Positions 16,038-24,144 of a DNA stretch of 63,153 nt are shown here, in pieces. The stretch's first letter is position 1. Each line of letters begins with the position of its first letter. This stretch comes from UBA4951 sp963652335. Its GTDB lineage: Bacteria; Bacillota_I; Bacilli_A; RFN20; CAG-826. The position numbers and the translations under genes are program-made. Below the pieces are notes generated by a model. It searched no databases. It had not been told where the DNA came from and saw only the letters and a program-made list of their open reading frames with translations. The stretch covers positions 1 through 63,153 of the forward strand of contig CAVJSS010000004.1 in assembly GCA_963652335.1 (NCBI GenBank), given 5' to 3'.

Positions 16038-17093
16038 ATGAAAAAGCCTTATGTTTCCCTTATGTCTTTAGCCTTGGTTTTGCCAAGCCTTTTTTCTTGC
16101 GGCAACACGGAAGAAACCGCCGTCGAAATGCCTTTTGGCCAAATGTATGATTCTTCCCTTTCTTCCAACGAACGTCTGATCGATTTGGAATATGGTTTGT
16201 TGGATGATTATATCGCGAATGAAAAAACATTCGCCTTGCTTGTCCAAGGAGATGATTCAAGCTGCGTTTGCTATTACGATTTCCTTGCGGCATTGGATGG
16301 GTATATCGAAGAAAACGACGCTAGGATATATCATATCGAAAAAGAAGAATTGATCGATACGCATGGGATCAAGATCCAAAGCAATGCGAATGCGATCGCC
16401 GTCTTTAAAGAAGGCAAATTGGCCAAGCAATATCTTTTCAAAGATTCCGATAAGATCGTCAAGGACCAAGACGCTTTCGAAAAGAAGCTCGATTCTTTGA
16501 TGGGATGGAACGTGAAAGCCAAATACGTCAGCAGAACCCAGCTCGATTCCCTTTACGATTCAAGCGTTGCCGGGTTCACCGTTTTGTTTATGAGGGAGAC
16601 TTGTTCCGACTGCGCTTTCATGAATTATGCCTTCTTTGAGGATTATGCGATAAATTTAAAGGATTCGCTTTATATCTTCGACCTTGATTCGATCAAGAAG
16701 GAAGGGGATGAAGCTTATTCTTCTTTCAAGGATGAATATGGATTGTCTTCGAAATACAGCGAATATGGTTATGGGGATGGGGTAGTCCCAACCTTCCAAT
16801 ATATCGTTCCAGGCAAAGCCGAACATAAGGCTAGCTTGATCAAGGATGCGGCGATTTATCTTAATGACACGTTGTCTATGGAAAACGGGGAATACAAAAT
16901 CATTTCCACTTATTGGGATGACACACGTTACCATGAATTCTTGGATGGGAGATCTTTTGAGAAAAACCTCTTAGGCAAAACGATCCCATCATCCGATGTC
17001 CATAATGGGCGTTGGGACAATCAAAAGGCCAATGATTATCACCGCTTGATAATCGAGGAATTCGTTAAATTCTACATTGGGTTGAACGAATAA
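16038..17093 (+). CDS. Thioredoxin-like lipoprotein
   Basis: 352 residues from the ATG at 16038; the in-frame TTG two codons earlier would lie before the expected transcription start. Signal peptide with lipobox LFSC, so it is anchored on the outer face. Two thioredoxin-like halves are visible: the first around residues 60-155 with CVC near the expected active-site position, the second around 170-330 with FMRETCSDCAF, a CxxC motif after a hydrophobic strand. A cis-Pro-like VVPTFQ follows in the second half. It may reduce or oxidise extracytoplasmic disulfides; no partner gene is adjacent. It is transcribed divergently from the pot operon. Confidence 0.6.
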   Translation: MKKPYVSLMSLALVLPSLFSCGNTEETAVEMPFGQMYDSSLSSNERLIDLEYGLLDDYIANEKTFALLVQGDDSSCVCYYDFLAALDGYIEENDARIYHIEKEELIDTHGIKIQSNANAIAVFKEGKLAKQYLFKDSDKIVKDQDAFEKKLDSLMGWNVKAKYVSRTQLDSLYDSSVAGFTVLFMRETCSDCAFMNYAFFEDYAINLKDSLYIFDLDSIKKEGDEAYSSFKDEYGLSSKYSEYGYGDGVVPTFQYIVPGKAEHKASLIKDAAIYLNDTLSMENGEYKIISTYWDDTRYHEFLDGRSFEKNLLGKTIPSSDVHNGRWDNQKANDYHRLIIEEFVKFYIGLNE

Positions 17094-17098
17094 AAGCA

Positions 17099-17131
17099 AA
17101 ACCGCGATCGTCTCGCGGTTTTCGTTTTATT
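17099..17131. terminator. Bidirectional terminator
   Basis: AAACCGCGA...TCGCGGTTT stem with T-rich text on both sides, between the convergent lipoprotein (16038-17093) and aminopeptidase genes. Confidence 0.8.
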
Positions 17132-17138
17132 TTGACGA

Positions 17139-18497
17139 TTAGTCGGCCAAGGTTCCCATTGGGTCCCATGGATGAAGGGCGATTGGCTCTCTTTCGCATT
17201 CCTTCCTTTCTTCTTCGGAGAGGAACTCTTTTCTGACCACCGCTTGATAGACGAATTTGTCGAACCAGGTCCCGCTCATGGCGTAATAGCCGTTTTTAGC
17301 GATGTCTTTGCCCCAAGAATTTTCGATCTTCCAGCGGTTTGGTTTGCCATCGACTTCGTTGACTCCGACGATGACCATCGCATGATTCATGGCCGAATGC
17401 CAGAAATCGAGCATGTCGGCTTTTTCGAATTCGATCCCGAAGCCGAATGCGTCTTCGTAATTTAAGGCCTTATCGTCCCAAGCGAAGTGGCTCCTTTCCT
17501 GATAAAAGGAAACATCGGATCCAAACCAGACTGGGTAGCCGGCTTTGAGTTGGGCGATGATGACTTCCTTAAGGCGTTCCATCGGGAGATTCAAATGGTT
17601 GATCTTTTTGCCTTCGACGACATTGCCCAAATGTTCTATCGTGTAATTCTTATGGAATGGCTTCTCCTTGGTCGGGGAATTGATGAGGGATTGATAAAGA
17701 TCGATCTCGCTTCCGATGTATTCTTCGAAAAAGGAAAGAGGGGTAAGGCCTTTTTCGATATGGTAGACGTTGTCCTTATCGGTCCACTCGAAATCAAACT
17801 GTTTAGGAGGTAAGCCGAAAGCATTGAGGAACATATGATAGATTTTTTCGATCGTTGCTTCTTTGTCTTTGCGGATTTCTTCTTTGGAGACGCCTTTTTC
17901 GAAATCACGGAAAGCGCGGGCGGCAAAGCCTCTGATCGCCGCATTGACCAAGAAATCGGTTTGCTGGGTGGCGTTGGACTGGAAGGTCTCCGGGAACAAC
18001 GATTGAGGGACCAGTCCGTATTTCTTGACAAGGTTGACGAACATGTCCCATTGACCTCCGTCGGAGACTGGGTCTTTCAAAACGAATTGGACTTCGCGAT
18101 CGTCATGGTTCCTTCCAAGGAATAAGAGGATGGTTTCCAAAGCGAAGTTGGCTTTTTCGATTTTGTCGAAAAGGGAAATGTAATTCTGGGACAATTCGAA
18201 TTTCTCGAGATTGAGTTTTTTGGCGACTATCTCCCTTAGTATGTTAAGCCCGGCGAAGATCCAGCAGCGGCCGGATTGCTTTTGGTTGCAGACATCCATG
18301 GTTTTCACGACCGTGGAGAAATTCATCTCCACGCTTGGGATCGATGAGGAATCGAAGACGACGGATGAAAGCGTGTTGCTGCTCAAAGCGCGGCGGACGA
18401 TGGCGTTTTTGGGATTGGAAGCATAATCATCCATTATCTTCTGGCTCATTTCTTTGTTTAAAGCCCCCAAAACATTCTTATCTGTATTTGGCATCAT
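17139..18497 (-). CDS. pepC: Bleomycin hydrolase-type aminopeptidase C (C1B)
   Basis: 452 residues from the tandem Met at 18497, chosen because GAAAGGA lies six bases upstream. The papain-type triad is visible: Cys in QKQSGRCWIFAGLNILR (about 72), His in HSAMNHAMVIVGVN (about 385) and Asn in WKIENSWG (about 408). Length and N-terminal hook region match PepC (about 445 residues), a cytoplasmic cysteine aminopeptidase forming hexamers. It removes N-terminal residues from peptides. It is a monocistronic unit flanked by a terminator and an 828-bp intergenic region. Confidence 0.95.
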   Translation of the reverse strand: MMPNTDKNVLGALNKEMSQKIMDDYASNPKNAIVRRALSSNTLSSVVFDSSSIPSVEMNFSTVVKTMDVCNQKQSGRCWIFAGLNILREIVAKKLNLEKFELSQNYISLFDKIEKANFALETILLFLGRNHDDREVQFVLKDPVSDGGQWDMFVNLVKKYGLVPQSLFPETFQSNATQQTDFLVNAAIRGFAARAFRDFEKGVSKEEIRKDKEATIEKIYHMFLNAFGLPPKQFDFEWTDKDNVYHIEKGLTPLSFFEEYIGSEIDLYQSLINSPTKEKPFHKNYTIEHLGNVVEGKKINHLNLPMERLKEVIIAQLKAGYPVWFGSDVSFYQERSHFAWDDKALNYEDAFGFGIEFEKADMLDFWHSAMNHAMVIVGVNEVDGKPNRWKIENSWGKDIAKNGYYAMSGTWFDKFVYQAVVRKEFLSEEERKECEREPIALHPWDPMGTLAD

Positions 18498-19325
18498 AAA
18501 AAAGTCCTTTCTTTTACGAAGAAAGCCTATCTTAAGCGATCGCAATGTCAAGCGTTGTCAGCCATCATTAACTTAAAACGTTATTAGGAGCATTCGTTTG
18601 TTTTTGGTCTTTGAAATCGTTTGCGCTTGCGTGAACGAAAGAGTTATTGGGGCAATTGCCGCGATGTCTTATCAAGCTCCATATTAACGGTGGCAGCGGT
18701 CGAAAAGAGGAGATGACACGATTGCGGTAGCCAACGATAAGTGACGGTTTCGCAAGAAGTTGCAGACACGTGCTTGGCGTTTTGGAATCGCCGAGCTTCG
18801 CGAAGTGGTCTTCTTCGTATTGCTTAGGAGTCATGTATCGAGGCAGCGGTATCGCAAGATTGAGAGAAGAAATCCTAAGCCAGATAGGGATGGGAAGTAG
18901 GAGCTATTACACGTTAAAAACCCTAAAGCTAGGTTATAAGCTGGGCTTTTTTAAGTTTCCGCCAACAGCAATTCCAAAAAATTGAAGTACATAGCGACAA
19001 GCGAAAAATAAGTGCCGGATAGTCAAAAAACGAACCCGATCGCAAAGATAGTGAACATGATATGGAAAAATTAGGTGAATATGATGTCTAAGATAACGAT
19101 TCCGTTCATCCTTAAGAGTGCGCAAAGCGAATGAAAAAGATCCTTAAAGCGATACGAACCCTTAGTGCAGGCGAAACGCTAGAGCAAAAGCTCAAAAACA
19201 AAAAGTCATATCCTACCATAATAAGTCATCCACGATCTAAAATGATTCCACCCATTAGGAAAAAGAACTCTTATTGCCTTATCAACGCATTCAAAATAGA
19301 ATTAGTCCGTCTTTAGGAGGCCTTT
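18498..19325. other. Long intergenic region with degenerate sequence
   Basis: 828 bp between divergent pepC and pepT. Short frames occur on both strands (18568-18834 minus, 18770-18985 plus), but none has a ribosome binding site or recognisable domain. A hairpin-like AAAGCTAGG...AGCTGGGCTTTTTT lies at about 18920-18955. The right end holds the pepT promoter. It may be decayed mobile DNA, but I cannot name it. Confidence 0.5.
19274..19302 (+). promoter_or_regulatory. Promoter of pepT
   Basis: -35 TTGCCT (19274-19279), 17-bp spacer, -10 TAGAAT (19297-19302). AGGAGG follows at 19315-19320, just before the ATG. Confidence 0.65.
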
Positions 19326-20525
19326 ATGGACTTTGCATTAGAACGTTTCTTGCGCTACGTCAAAATCGACACCCAATCGAATGACTTAAGCGATAGCACT
19401 CCTTCGGAAACGAAGGAATTGAATCTTACCCGTTTGCTTAAAGAAGAATTGAAAGAATTAGGGATCGAAGGAGAAATCGACCAATTTGGGAGATTATACG
19501 CCAAATTGGAAGGAGACGAATCTTATCCAGCGATAGGTTTCAATAGCCACGTCGATACGGCTTTGGAATTATCGGGGAAAGACGTCAAGCCTCAAATAAT
19601 CGGAAATTACGATGGAGGGACGATTCGCCTGAACGATACCTATTCGATGAATCCAAAGGATTTCCCACGTTTGGCGAATAGGGAGGGGGATACGTTGGTC
19701 GTGACCTCCGGCGATACCTTGCTTGGAGCGGACGATAAGGCAGGATGCGCAATCATCATGAGCGCTTTGGCGTATTTCGTCAGCCATAAAGACGCCAAGC
19801 ACCGTCCGATTTCGATTCTTTTTACCCCAGATGAGGAAATCGGGAGGGGACCTGAGCATTTCGACAAGGAGAAATTCGGGGCGGAATGGGCTTATACGAT
19901 CGACGGAGATTCTCCGAAAAACATCGAAATGGAGAATTTCAACGCCGCCCATGCCGATATCATAATCGATGGTGTTTCTATCCATCCAGGGGAGGGGAAG
20001 AACAAGATGGTCAACGCTGCTAGGCTGGCCGCCGAATTCGATTCTTACCTATCCGATGAAGAAAGACCGGAACATACGGAAGGCAGGGAAGGTTTCAATC
20101 ATTTGGTTCAAATCGAAGGCAGCGTGGACAAGGCTTCACTTCACTATATTCTTCGAAATCATGACGGATCTAAGTTAGAAAAGCAAAAAGAGGGATTAGA
20201 AGAAGCGGTCAAAAAGCTATCAGAGAAATATCCGAAAGCCAAGATTTCTTTGCAAATCGAAGACGATTATAGAAACATGAAAGAAATCTTCGATAAGGAT
20301 CCAAGGGCCATCGATCATGCTATAAAGGTCTATAGATCATTGGGCATTGAGCCGAATTTTTCCCCTATAAGAGGCGGCACCGATGGAGCGACATTCTCAT
20401 TCAAAGGATGTCCAACCCCAAATCTGGGAACGGGATCATATCATCATCATGGCCGTTACGAATTCCTTTCTTTAAAAGAATTCCATCAAATGATCGATAT
20501 AGTCATCGCCTTAGCTAAAATTTAA
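19326..20525 (+). CDS. pepT: Peptidase T (tripeptide aminopeptidase, M20B)
   Basis: 399 residues, close to the usual 405-410. Metal-site motifs in order: GFNSHVDTA (His/Asp, about 78-84), LLGADDKAGC (bridging Asp, about 140), PDEEIGRGPEHF (catalytic Glu pair, about 173), a DGD motif (about 197) and the C-terminal GSYHHHGRYEF (His). The dimerisation lid domain lies between about 205 and 320. It removes the N-terminal residue from tripeptides in the cytosol using two zinc ions. It has a strong AGGAGG leader, its own promoter and a terminator after it. Confidence 0.96.
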   Translation: MDFALERFLRYVKIDTQSNDLSDSTPSETKELNLTRLLKEELKELGIEGEIDQFGRLYAKLEGDESYPAIGFNSHVDTALELSGKDVKPQIIGNYDGGTIRLNDTYSMNPKDFPRLANREGDTLVVTSGDTLLGADDKAGCAIIMSALAYFVSHKDAKHRPISILFTPDEEIGRGPEHFDKEKFGAEWAYTIDGDSPKNIEMENFNAAHADIIIDGVSIHPGEGKNKMVNAARLAAEFDSYLSDEERPEHTEGREGFNHLVQIEGSVDKASLHYILRNHDGSKLEKQKEGLEEAVKKLSEKYPKAKISLQIEDDYRNMKEIFDKDPRAIDHAIKVYRSLGIEPNFSPIRGGTDGATFSFKGCPTPNLGTGSYHHHGRYEFLSLKEFHQMIDIVIALAKI

Positions 20526-20527
20526 GA

Positions 20528-20556
20528 AAAGGCGCGTGATGCGCCTAAGATTTTAT
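20528..20556. terminator. Bidirectional terminator after pepT
   Basis: AGGCGC-GTGAT-GCGCCT stem with A-rich and T-rich flanks. It lies between pepT and the convergent tRNA-Gln. Confidence 0.75.
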
Positions 20557-20557
20557 T

Positions 20558-20632
20558 TGGCTGGGGTGACTGGGATCGGACCAGTGCATCTCGGATTCAG
20601 AGTCCGATGCCTTACCGCTTGGCTACACCCCA
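20558..20632 (-). tRNA. tRNA-Gln (CTG)
   Basis: 75 nt with encoded CCA. Acceptor TGGGGTG/CACCCCA starting with T as usual for tRNA-Gln, anticodon stem TCGGA/TCCGA, loop CTCTGAA (anticodon CTG), T arm ACTGG/CCAGT. Confidence 0.93.
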
Positions 20633-20691
20633 AGTGCAAAAGTAATTTTACTCAAAACCCTTGCCAGTGCAAGCATAAATAGGAGTCCAAT

Positions 20692-21309
20692 ATGTCCTTT
20701 CTGATAGCGATCGTAGGCGGGAGCGGATCTGGGAAGACCACCCTTGCCAATGAGCTACGCAAACGCTTCCCTTCATCTTCCACTTTGCTTTTGGACACGT
20801 ATTACAAAGATGCGTCCGATTTGCCTTTCGAAGAGCGGGCCAAATTGAATTTCGATGATCCAAACCGTTTCGATTCCGCTTTGTTTTCAAAGCATCTTAA
20901 GCAACTTAAAAACGGCAAGGCGATCGATGCTCCGATCTACGATTTCTCAACCCATTCGAGAACCAAGAAAACCAAGCGCATCGAACCAGCCGATATAATA
21001 ATCGTTGACGGGATATTGTCTCTTTGGATCGCCAAGAAGGAACAATTCGATTATTCGATCTTCGTCGATGCCGATGCGGACACAAGGCTAGGAAGAAGGC
21101 TGCTTAGAGATATCAAAGAAAGAGGAAGGACGCCGGAATCGGTGATTAGGCAATACACCGACACCGTTAAGCCAATGCACCTTCTTTATGTCGAATCTTG
21201 TCGGTATGAGGCTAATTTCGTCTTTGACAACGAAAAGGATGGGGAAATCGACCAAGATAGGATCGATTTCTTGATCAAAAAGATAAAACAGAAAATGGAA
21301 CAGCGCTAA
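20692..21309 (+). CDS. udk: Uridine kinase
   Basis: 205 residues, the normal length. Walker A is GGSGSGKTT (residues 9-17). The uridine-binding region is recognisable (LLLDTYYKD, NFDDPNRFD, APIYDFSTHSR), as is IIVDGIL. The lid has RLGRRLLRDIKERGR. It phosphorylates uridine and cytidine in pyrimidine salvage. An AGGAG box precedes the ATG. It is followed by mrp in the same direction, with a separate promoter for the latter. Confidence 0.95.
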   Translation: MSFLIAIVGGSGSGKTTLANELRKRFPSSSTLLLDTYYKDASDLPFEERAKLNFDDPNRFDSALFSKHLKQLKNGKAIDAPIYDFSTHSRTKKTKRIEPADIIIVDGILSLWIAKKEQFDYSIFVDADADTRLGRRLLRDIKERGRTPESVIRQYTDTVKPMHLLYVESCRYEANFVFDNEKDGEIDQDRIDFLIKKIKQKMEQR

Positions 21310-21474
21310 GCTGCGTCGTAATTGTCCCTGTATCTGAATGAGGAAGAATCGTAATCATCCCTTTCTTCCTTTTCTTTTTCCCTTAATATCTCCCTATCGG
21401 AGCCACCATTATATAGGTTCGTCTTTTCTTTTGGATGCATTCTTCGATTATCACAAAAAAAAGGACGATTATGC

Positions 21475-21480
21475 TATAAT
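21475..21480 (+). promoter_or_regulatory. Extended -10 promoter of mrp
   Basis: TGCTATAAT ending at 21480, a consensus -10 with an extended TG, 24 bp before the start codon. No good -35 is seen. Confidence 0.65.
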
Positions 21481-21504
21481 CAGCTTCGAATCGGAGACAA
21501 AGGA

Positions 21505-22332
21505 ATGAGCGAAGAAAATTGCAGTCATGATTGCTCCTCTTGTGGGGTAGAGGGTTGTAAAGCCCGTGGAATAGAAAAACTAAGCACATTGGAAGGCACC
21601 TCGATTAAGAAAATAATCGCCGTGGTTTCCGGAAAAGGCGGAGTCGGGAAAAGTCTAATTTCCTCCTTATTGGCCAAAGAATTGGCTGAAAAAGGATACA
21701 AAGTAGGGGTTTTGGACGCTGATGTCACAGGCCCTTCGATCCCTAAGGCTTTTGGCTCCTACGCCCAGGCAATGGGGGATGAAAACGGGATATACCCAGT
21801 AGAATCCAGAAAAGGTATCCCGCTTATCTCGGTCAATTCGTTGTTAGCCGACACTAGCGAGCCAATCATTTGGAGAGGTTCTTTGATTTCTTCGTTCGTC
21901 AGTCAGCTCTATTCCCAAACCTATTGGGGCGAACTTGATTTTTTGATCATCGATATGCCGCCAGGAACGGGAGACGTTCCTTTGACCGTCTTCCAGCAAA
22001 TCCCCATCGATGGGGTTTTGATCGTTTCCTCTCCGCAGGATTTGGTGGGGCTAATCGTCACCAAATCGGTTAAGATGGCACAGATGATGAATATCAAGAC
22101 ATTGGGTTTGGTCACGAATATGGCTTATGTGAAATGCCCTGATTGCAATAAAAAGATCTTCCTTTATGGCGAACCATCTTATGCGGTCGCCTCCTCATAT
22201 GGACTAGATATCTTAGACGAGATAGGAATCGATCCGTCTTTGGCCAAAATGGTCGACGAAGGTGAGATTGAGGAATACGAAGGCGAATTGCTTCCGAAAG
22301 CCACAAAAAAGGTCATCGGCTTACTTGATTAA
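21505..22332 (+). CDS. mrp: Mrp/NBP35-type Fe-S carrier ATPase
   Basis: 275 residues. A Cys-rich N-terminus (CSHDCSSCGVEGC) resembles the NBP35 iron-sulfur site. The deviant Walker A is GKGGVGKS (about 41), followed by LDADVTGPSIP and the MPPGTGD motif. CPDC at about 210 provides the scaffold cluster ligands seen in Mrp/ApbC proteins. It binds ATP and carries iron-sulfur clusters to client enzymes in the cytosol. It has its own TGcTATAAT promoter and a terminator, so it stands alone. Confidence 0.93.
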   Translation: MSEENCSHDCSSCGVEGCKARGIEKLSTLEGTSIKKIIAVVSGKGGVGKSLISSLLAKELAEKGYKVGVLDADVTGPSIPKAFGSYAQAMGDENGIYPVESRKGIPLISVNSLLADTSEPIIWRGSLISSFVSQLYSQTYWGELDFLIIDMPPGTGDVPLTVFQQIPIDGVLIVSSPQDLVGLIVTKSVKMAQMMNIKTLGLVTNMAYVKCPDCNKKIFLYGEPSYAVASSYGLDILDEIGIDPSLAKMVDEGEIEEYEGELLPKATKKVIGLLD

Positions 22333-22333
22333 C

Positions 22334-22370
22334 GAAAAAACGGCGTCAATAAAAAGCCGTTTTTCTTTTA
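22334..22370 (+). terminator. Terminator of mrp
   Basis: AAAAACGGC...GCCGTTTTT stem followed by a T-rich tract. Confidence 0.8.
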
Positions 22371-22401
22371 TTTTTTATCTTGTTAATGGAAAAAATTGAA
22401 T

Positions 22402-22425
22402 TATACTTAATTTTACAAATGTAAA
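22402..22425 (+). promoter_or_regulatory. Promoter and palindromic operator of the TetR gene
   Basis: -10 TATACT (22402-22407), with a TTGTTA -35 about 16 bp upstream. It is followed by the palindrome TTTACA-AA-TGTAAA (22412-22425) at the expected transcription start. This is the likely autoregulatory site. Confidence 0.65.
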
Positions 22426-22441
22426 TTTATAGGAGGCGTTT

Positions 22442-22918
22442 ATGGCTCGTCGTAAATTAAGAAATTTGGATAATAGGATTCTAAAGAAAACCGTCATTCA
22501 TGGAGCGGAGTTCGGAATCGATGAGATTTCCACGAAGAAAATCGCCGAGGAAATCGGAATCACCGAGCCTACGATCTACGTCCATTTCAATACACGCAAC
22601 AACCTTTTGCTGCTCGCAAACGAATATGCGATTGAGAAATTGAAGGAAGAAAGCGCCGGAGAAGCCACTTTAATGGATAAATGGGGATTGTTGCTTAAAG
22701 CGGCAAGCGCCAATCCGGAGGCTGCCAAATATGCTTACTACTATAGGCAAAAGAACACAAGCGACCTCTTCGATAAGCTTTTCATAAACTTCTTAGACGT
22801 GAACGATAAGATCAAATCCTCGATTCCAGAGCATTTCATCTATCAAGCTGCTTGCGGTTCCTTGGAAACCAATGAAGAAAATATCAAAAAGACATTTGAT
22901 ATAATCTCTTCTCTTTAA
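22442..22918 (+). CDS. TetR-family transcriptional regulator
   Basis: 158 residues. The N-terminal helix-turn-helix covers about 15-60 (GIDEISTKKIAEEIGITEPTIYVHFNTRNNLL), typical of TetR. The C-terminal ligand domain is short and not assignable. AGGAGG lies seven bases before the start, and a perfect palindrome overlaps the start of transcription, consistent with autorepression. The neighbouring dlt-like operon has a different palindrome, so it need not be the target. Confidence 0.88.
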   Translation: MARRKLRNLDNRILKKTVIHGAEFGIDEISTKKIAEEIGITEPTIYVHFNTRNNLLLLANEYAIEKLKEESAGEATLMDKWGLLLKAASANPEAAKYAYYYRQKNTSDLFDKLFINFLDVNDKIKSSIPEHFIYQAACGSLETNEENIKKTFDIISSL

Positions 22919-22931
22919 TTGGGAAACATAC

Positions 22932-22962
22932 AAAATAAAAGGCGGTATAAACGCCTTTTTTA
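22932..22962. terminator. Bidirectional terminator
   Basis: AAAAGGCG-GTATAAA-CGCCTTTTTT, between the convergent TetR and SGNH-protein genes. Confidence 0.8.
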
Positions 22963-23004
22963 TTCAAAATGCAATTGACGCTTTCAAAAAGAAGAAAGAA
23001 GAGA

Positions 23005-24126
23005 TCAAAGATCGTTATAGTCATCAGGTATCTTTAATTTCTTGATCAATTTCGAATCGACGTTTTTGACATAATCAAGATAAGCTTGGTCAAATTCCGT
23101 GGCCACATCGCTTCCTTTATGGGTCTCTGTTGTAACCCCGCATTTCTCTGCGATATATTTACCGAGCCATTTGGTCACTTTCTTGGCTCCGCGATGGTTC
23201 ATATGATCACCATCGCGTTGGTCTTTTTTGGGATTTATGCCCATTTCGTTTATATGATCGCAAAAATCAACCCATTCATAGCCATAAGATTCAACCAATT
23301 CTTTGCAGACCCTCAATTTGTAATAACGTTCCAAAATAAGCTTTTCCCTATCGGTTTTGCTTGTTAGGTAACGCGGCATTTCGCCTAAGATGAAATCGAT
23401 ATCGGGGTATTTTTTGCAAGTGTCCAAGATCTCGGTGAGATAATCTTTCGGGGTATGGGGAGTCTTATCTGGATTGGTGGAAACGCCTGGATCGATCGTA
23501 AACCATTCGGTATCAGTCTTATTTTCATCGATTTCAATCGGATCCAAAGGATAGATTGCCGTTTGAGGATTATAGCCTTTATTGTAGGTGGGAGCCCCGA
23601 AAAGCTTTGTTTCCCACCAATATTGGTCTCTCCATCCATTATGTCCAGAAAAGAGTTCAAATCCAGAAGATGTCGATACATACGGGTATTTTTCCTTTAA
23701 GGCATCCTTGGCGTCCCCGTTAGGCATAGCATCGTAGTAAGCCTTGACATAAGTTGGGGCTGATTCTTGGTTTTGGAAGGTTAAGCCATTTACATCGATG
23801 AAAACGATTTTCGGGTTTTGGGTACGTGCGACTTCATCCACCGCGATTTTGATGACTTCGAGATGGGTTGGGTTGGAACCGATGCAGTGGGAAGTAAGCC
23901 CATATCGTTTCCAAGCTTCGACCGGAATGAAGTCTTCTCTGACGGTCGAATTGCCAATCAAAACGAAATCCAAACTATTTTCTCTTTCGGTATAGAAAGA
24001 GCCGTAAGCCGTGGCTTCTTTGGATAAAGGAGTGAAGGCAAAAATGGATAGGGCGGTTAAGATAGCTGCGGTTATGCTAGTGTAGCAAACGCCTTTGATT
24101 ATTCTTGATTTCGTTTGTTTTTCCAT
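23005..24126 (-). CDS. DltD/AlgJ-like SGNH protein, membrane-anchored
   Basis: 373 residues. One N-terminal membrane anchor (VCYTSITAAILTALSIFAF) is followed by an extracytoplasmic SGNH hydrolase fold. The Ser block is LIGNSTVRE, and the C-terminal block is DGDHMNHRGAKKV with the catalytic-type Asp and His. It is the last gene of a four-gene operon with an adenylation enzyme, a carrier protein and an MBOAT protein. Together these resemble dlt, in which acyl (D-alanyl) groups are moved to an extracellular polymer. Here the MBOAT is of AlgI type, so the acceptor and the role of this protein (hydrolysis or transfer) remain open. Confidence 0.75.
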   Translation of the reverse strand: MEKQTKSRIIKGVCYTSITAAILTALSIFAFTPLSKEATAYGSFYTERENSLDFVLIGNSTVREDFIPVEAWKRYGLTSHCIGSNPTHLEVIKIAVDEVARTQNPKIVFIDVNGLTFQNQESAPTYVKAYYDAMPNGDAKDALKEKYPYVSTSSGFELFSGHNGWRDQYWWETKLFGAPTYNKGYNPQTAIYPLDPIEIDENKTDTEWFTIDPGVSTNPDKTPHTPKDYLTEILDTCKKYPDIDFILGEMPRYLTSKTDREKLILERYYKLRVCKELVESYGYEWVDFCDHINEMGINPKKDQRDGDHMNHRGAKKVTKWLGKYIAEKCGVTTETHKGSDVATEFDQAYLDYVKNVDSKLIKKLKIPDDYNDL

Positions 24127-24144
24127 TTTTTCTCCTTTCTTCCT

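Noticed and set aside
18568..18985. Short frames between pepC and pepT that might be transposase remnants
   Set aside because: I could not match them to any family, and neither has a start signal.
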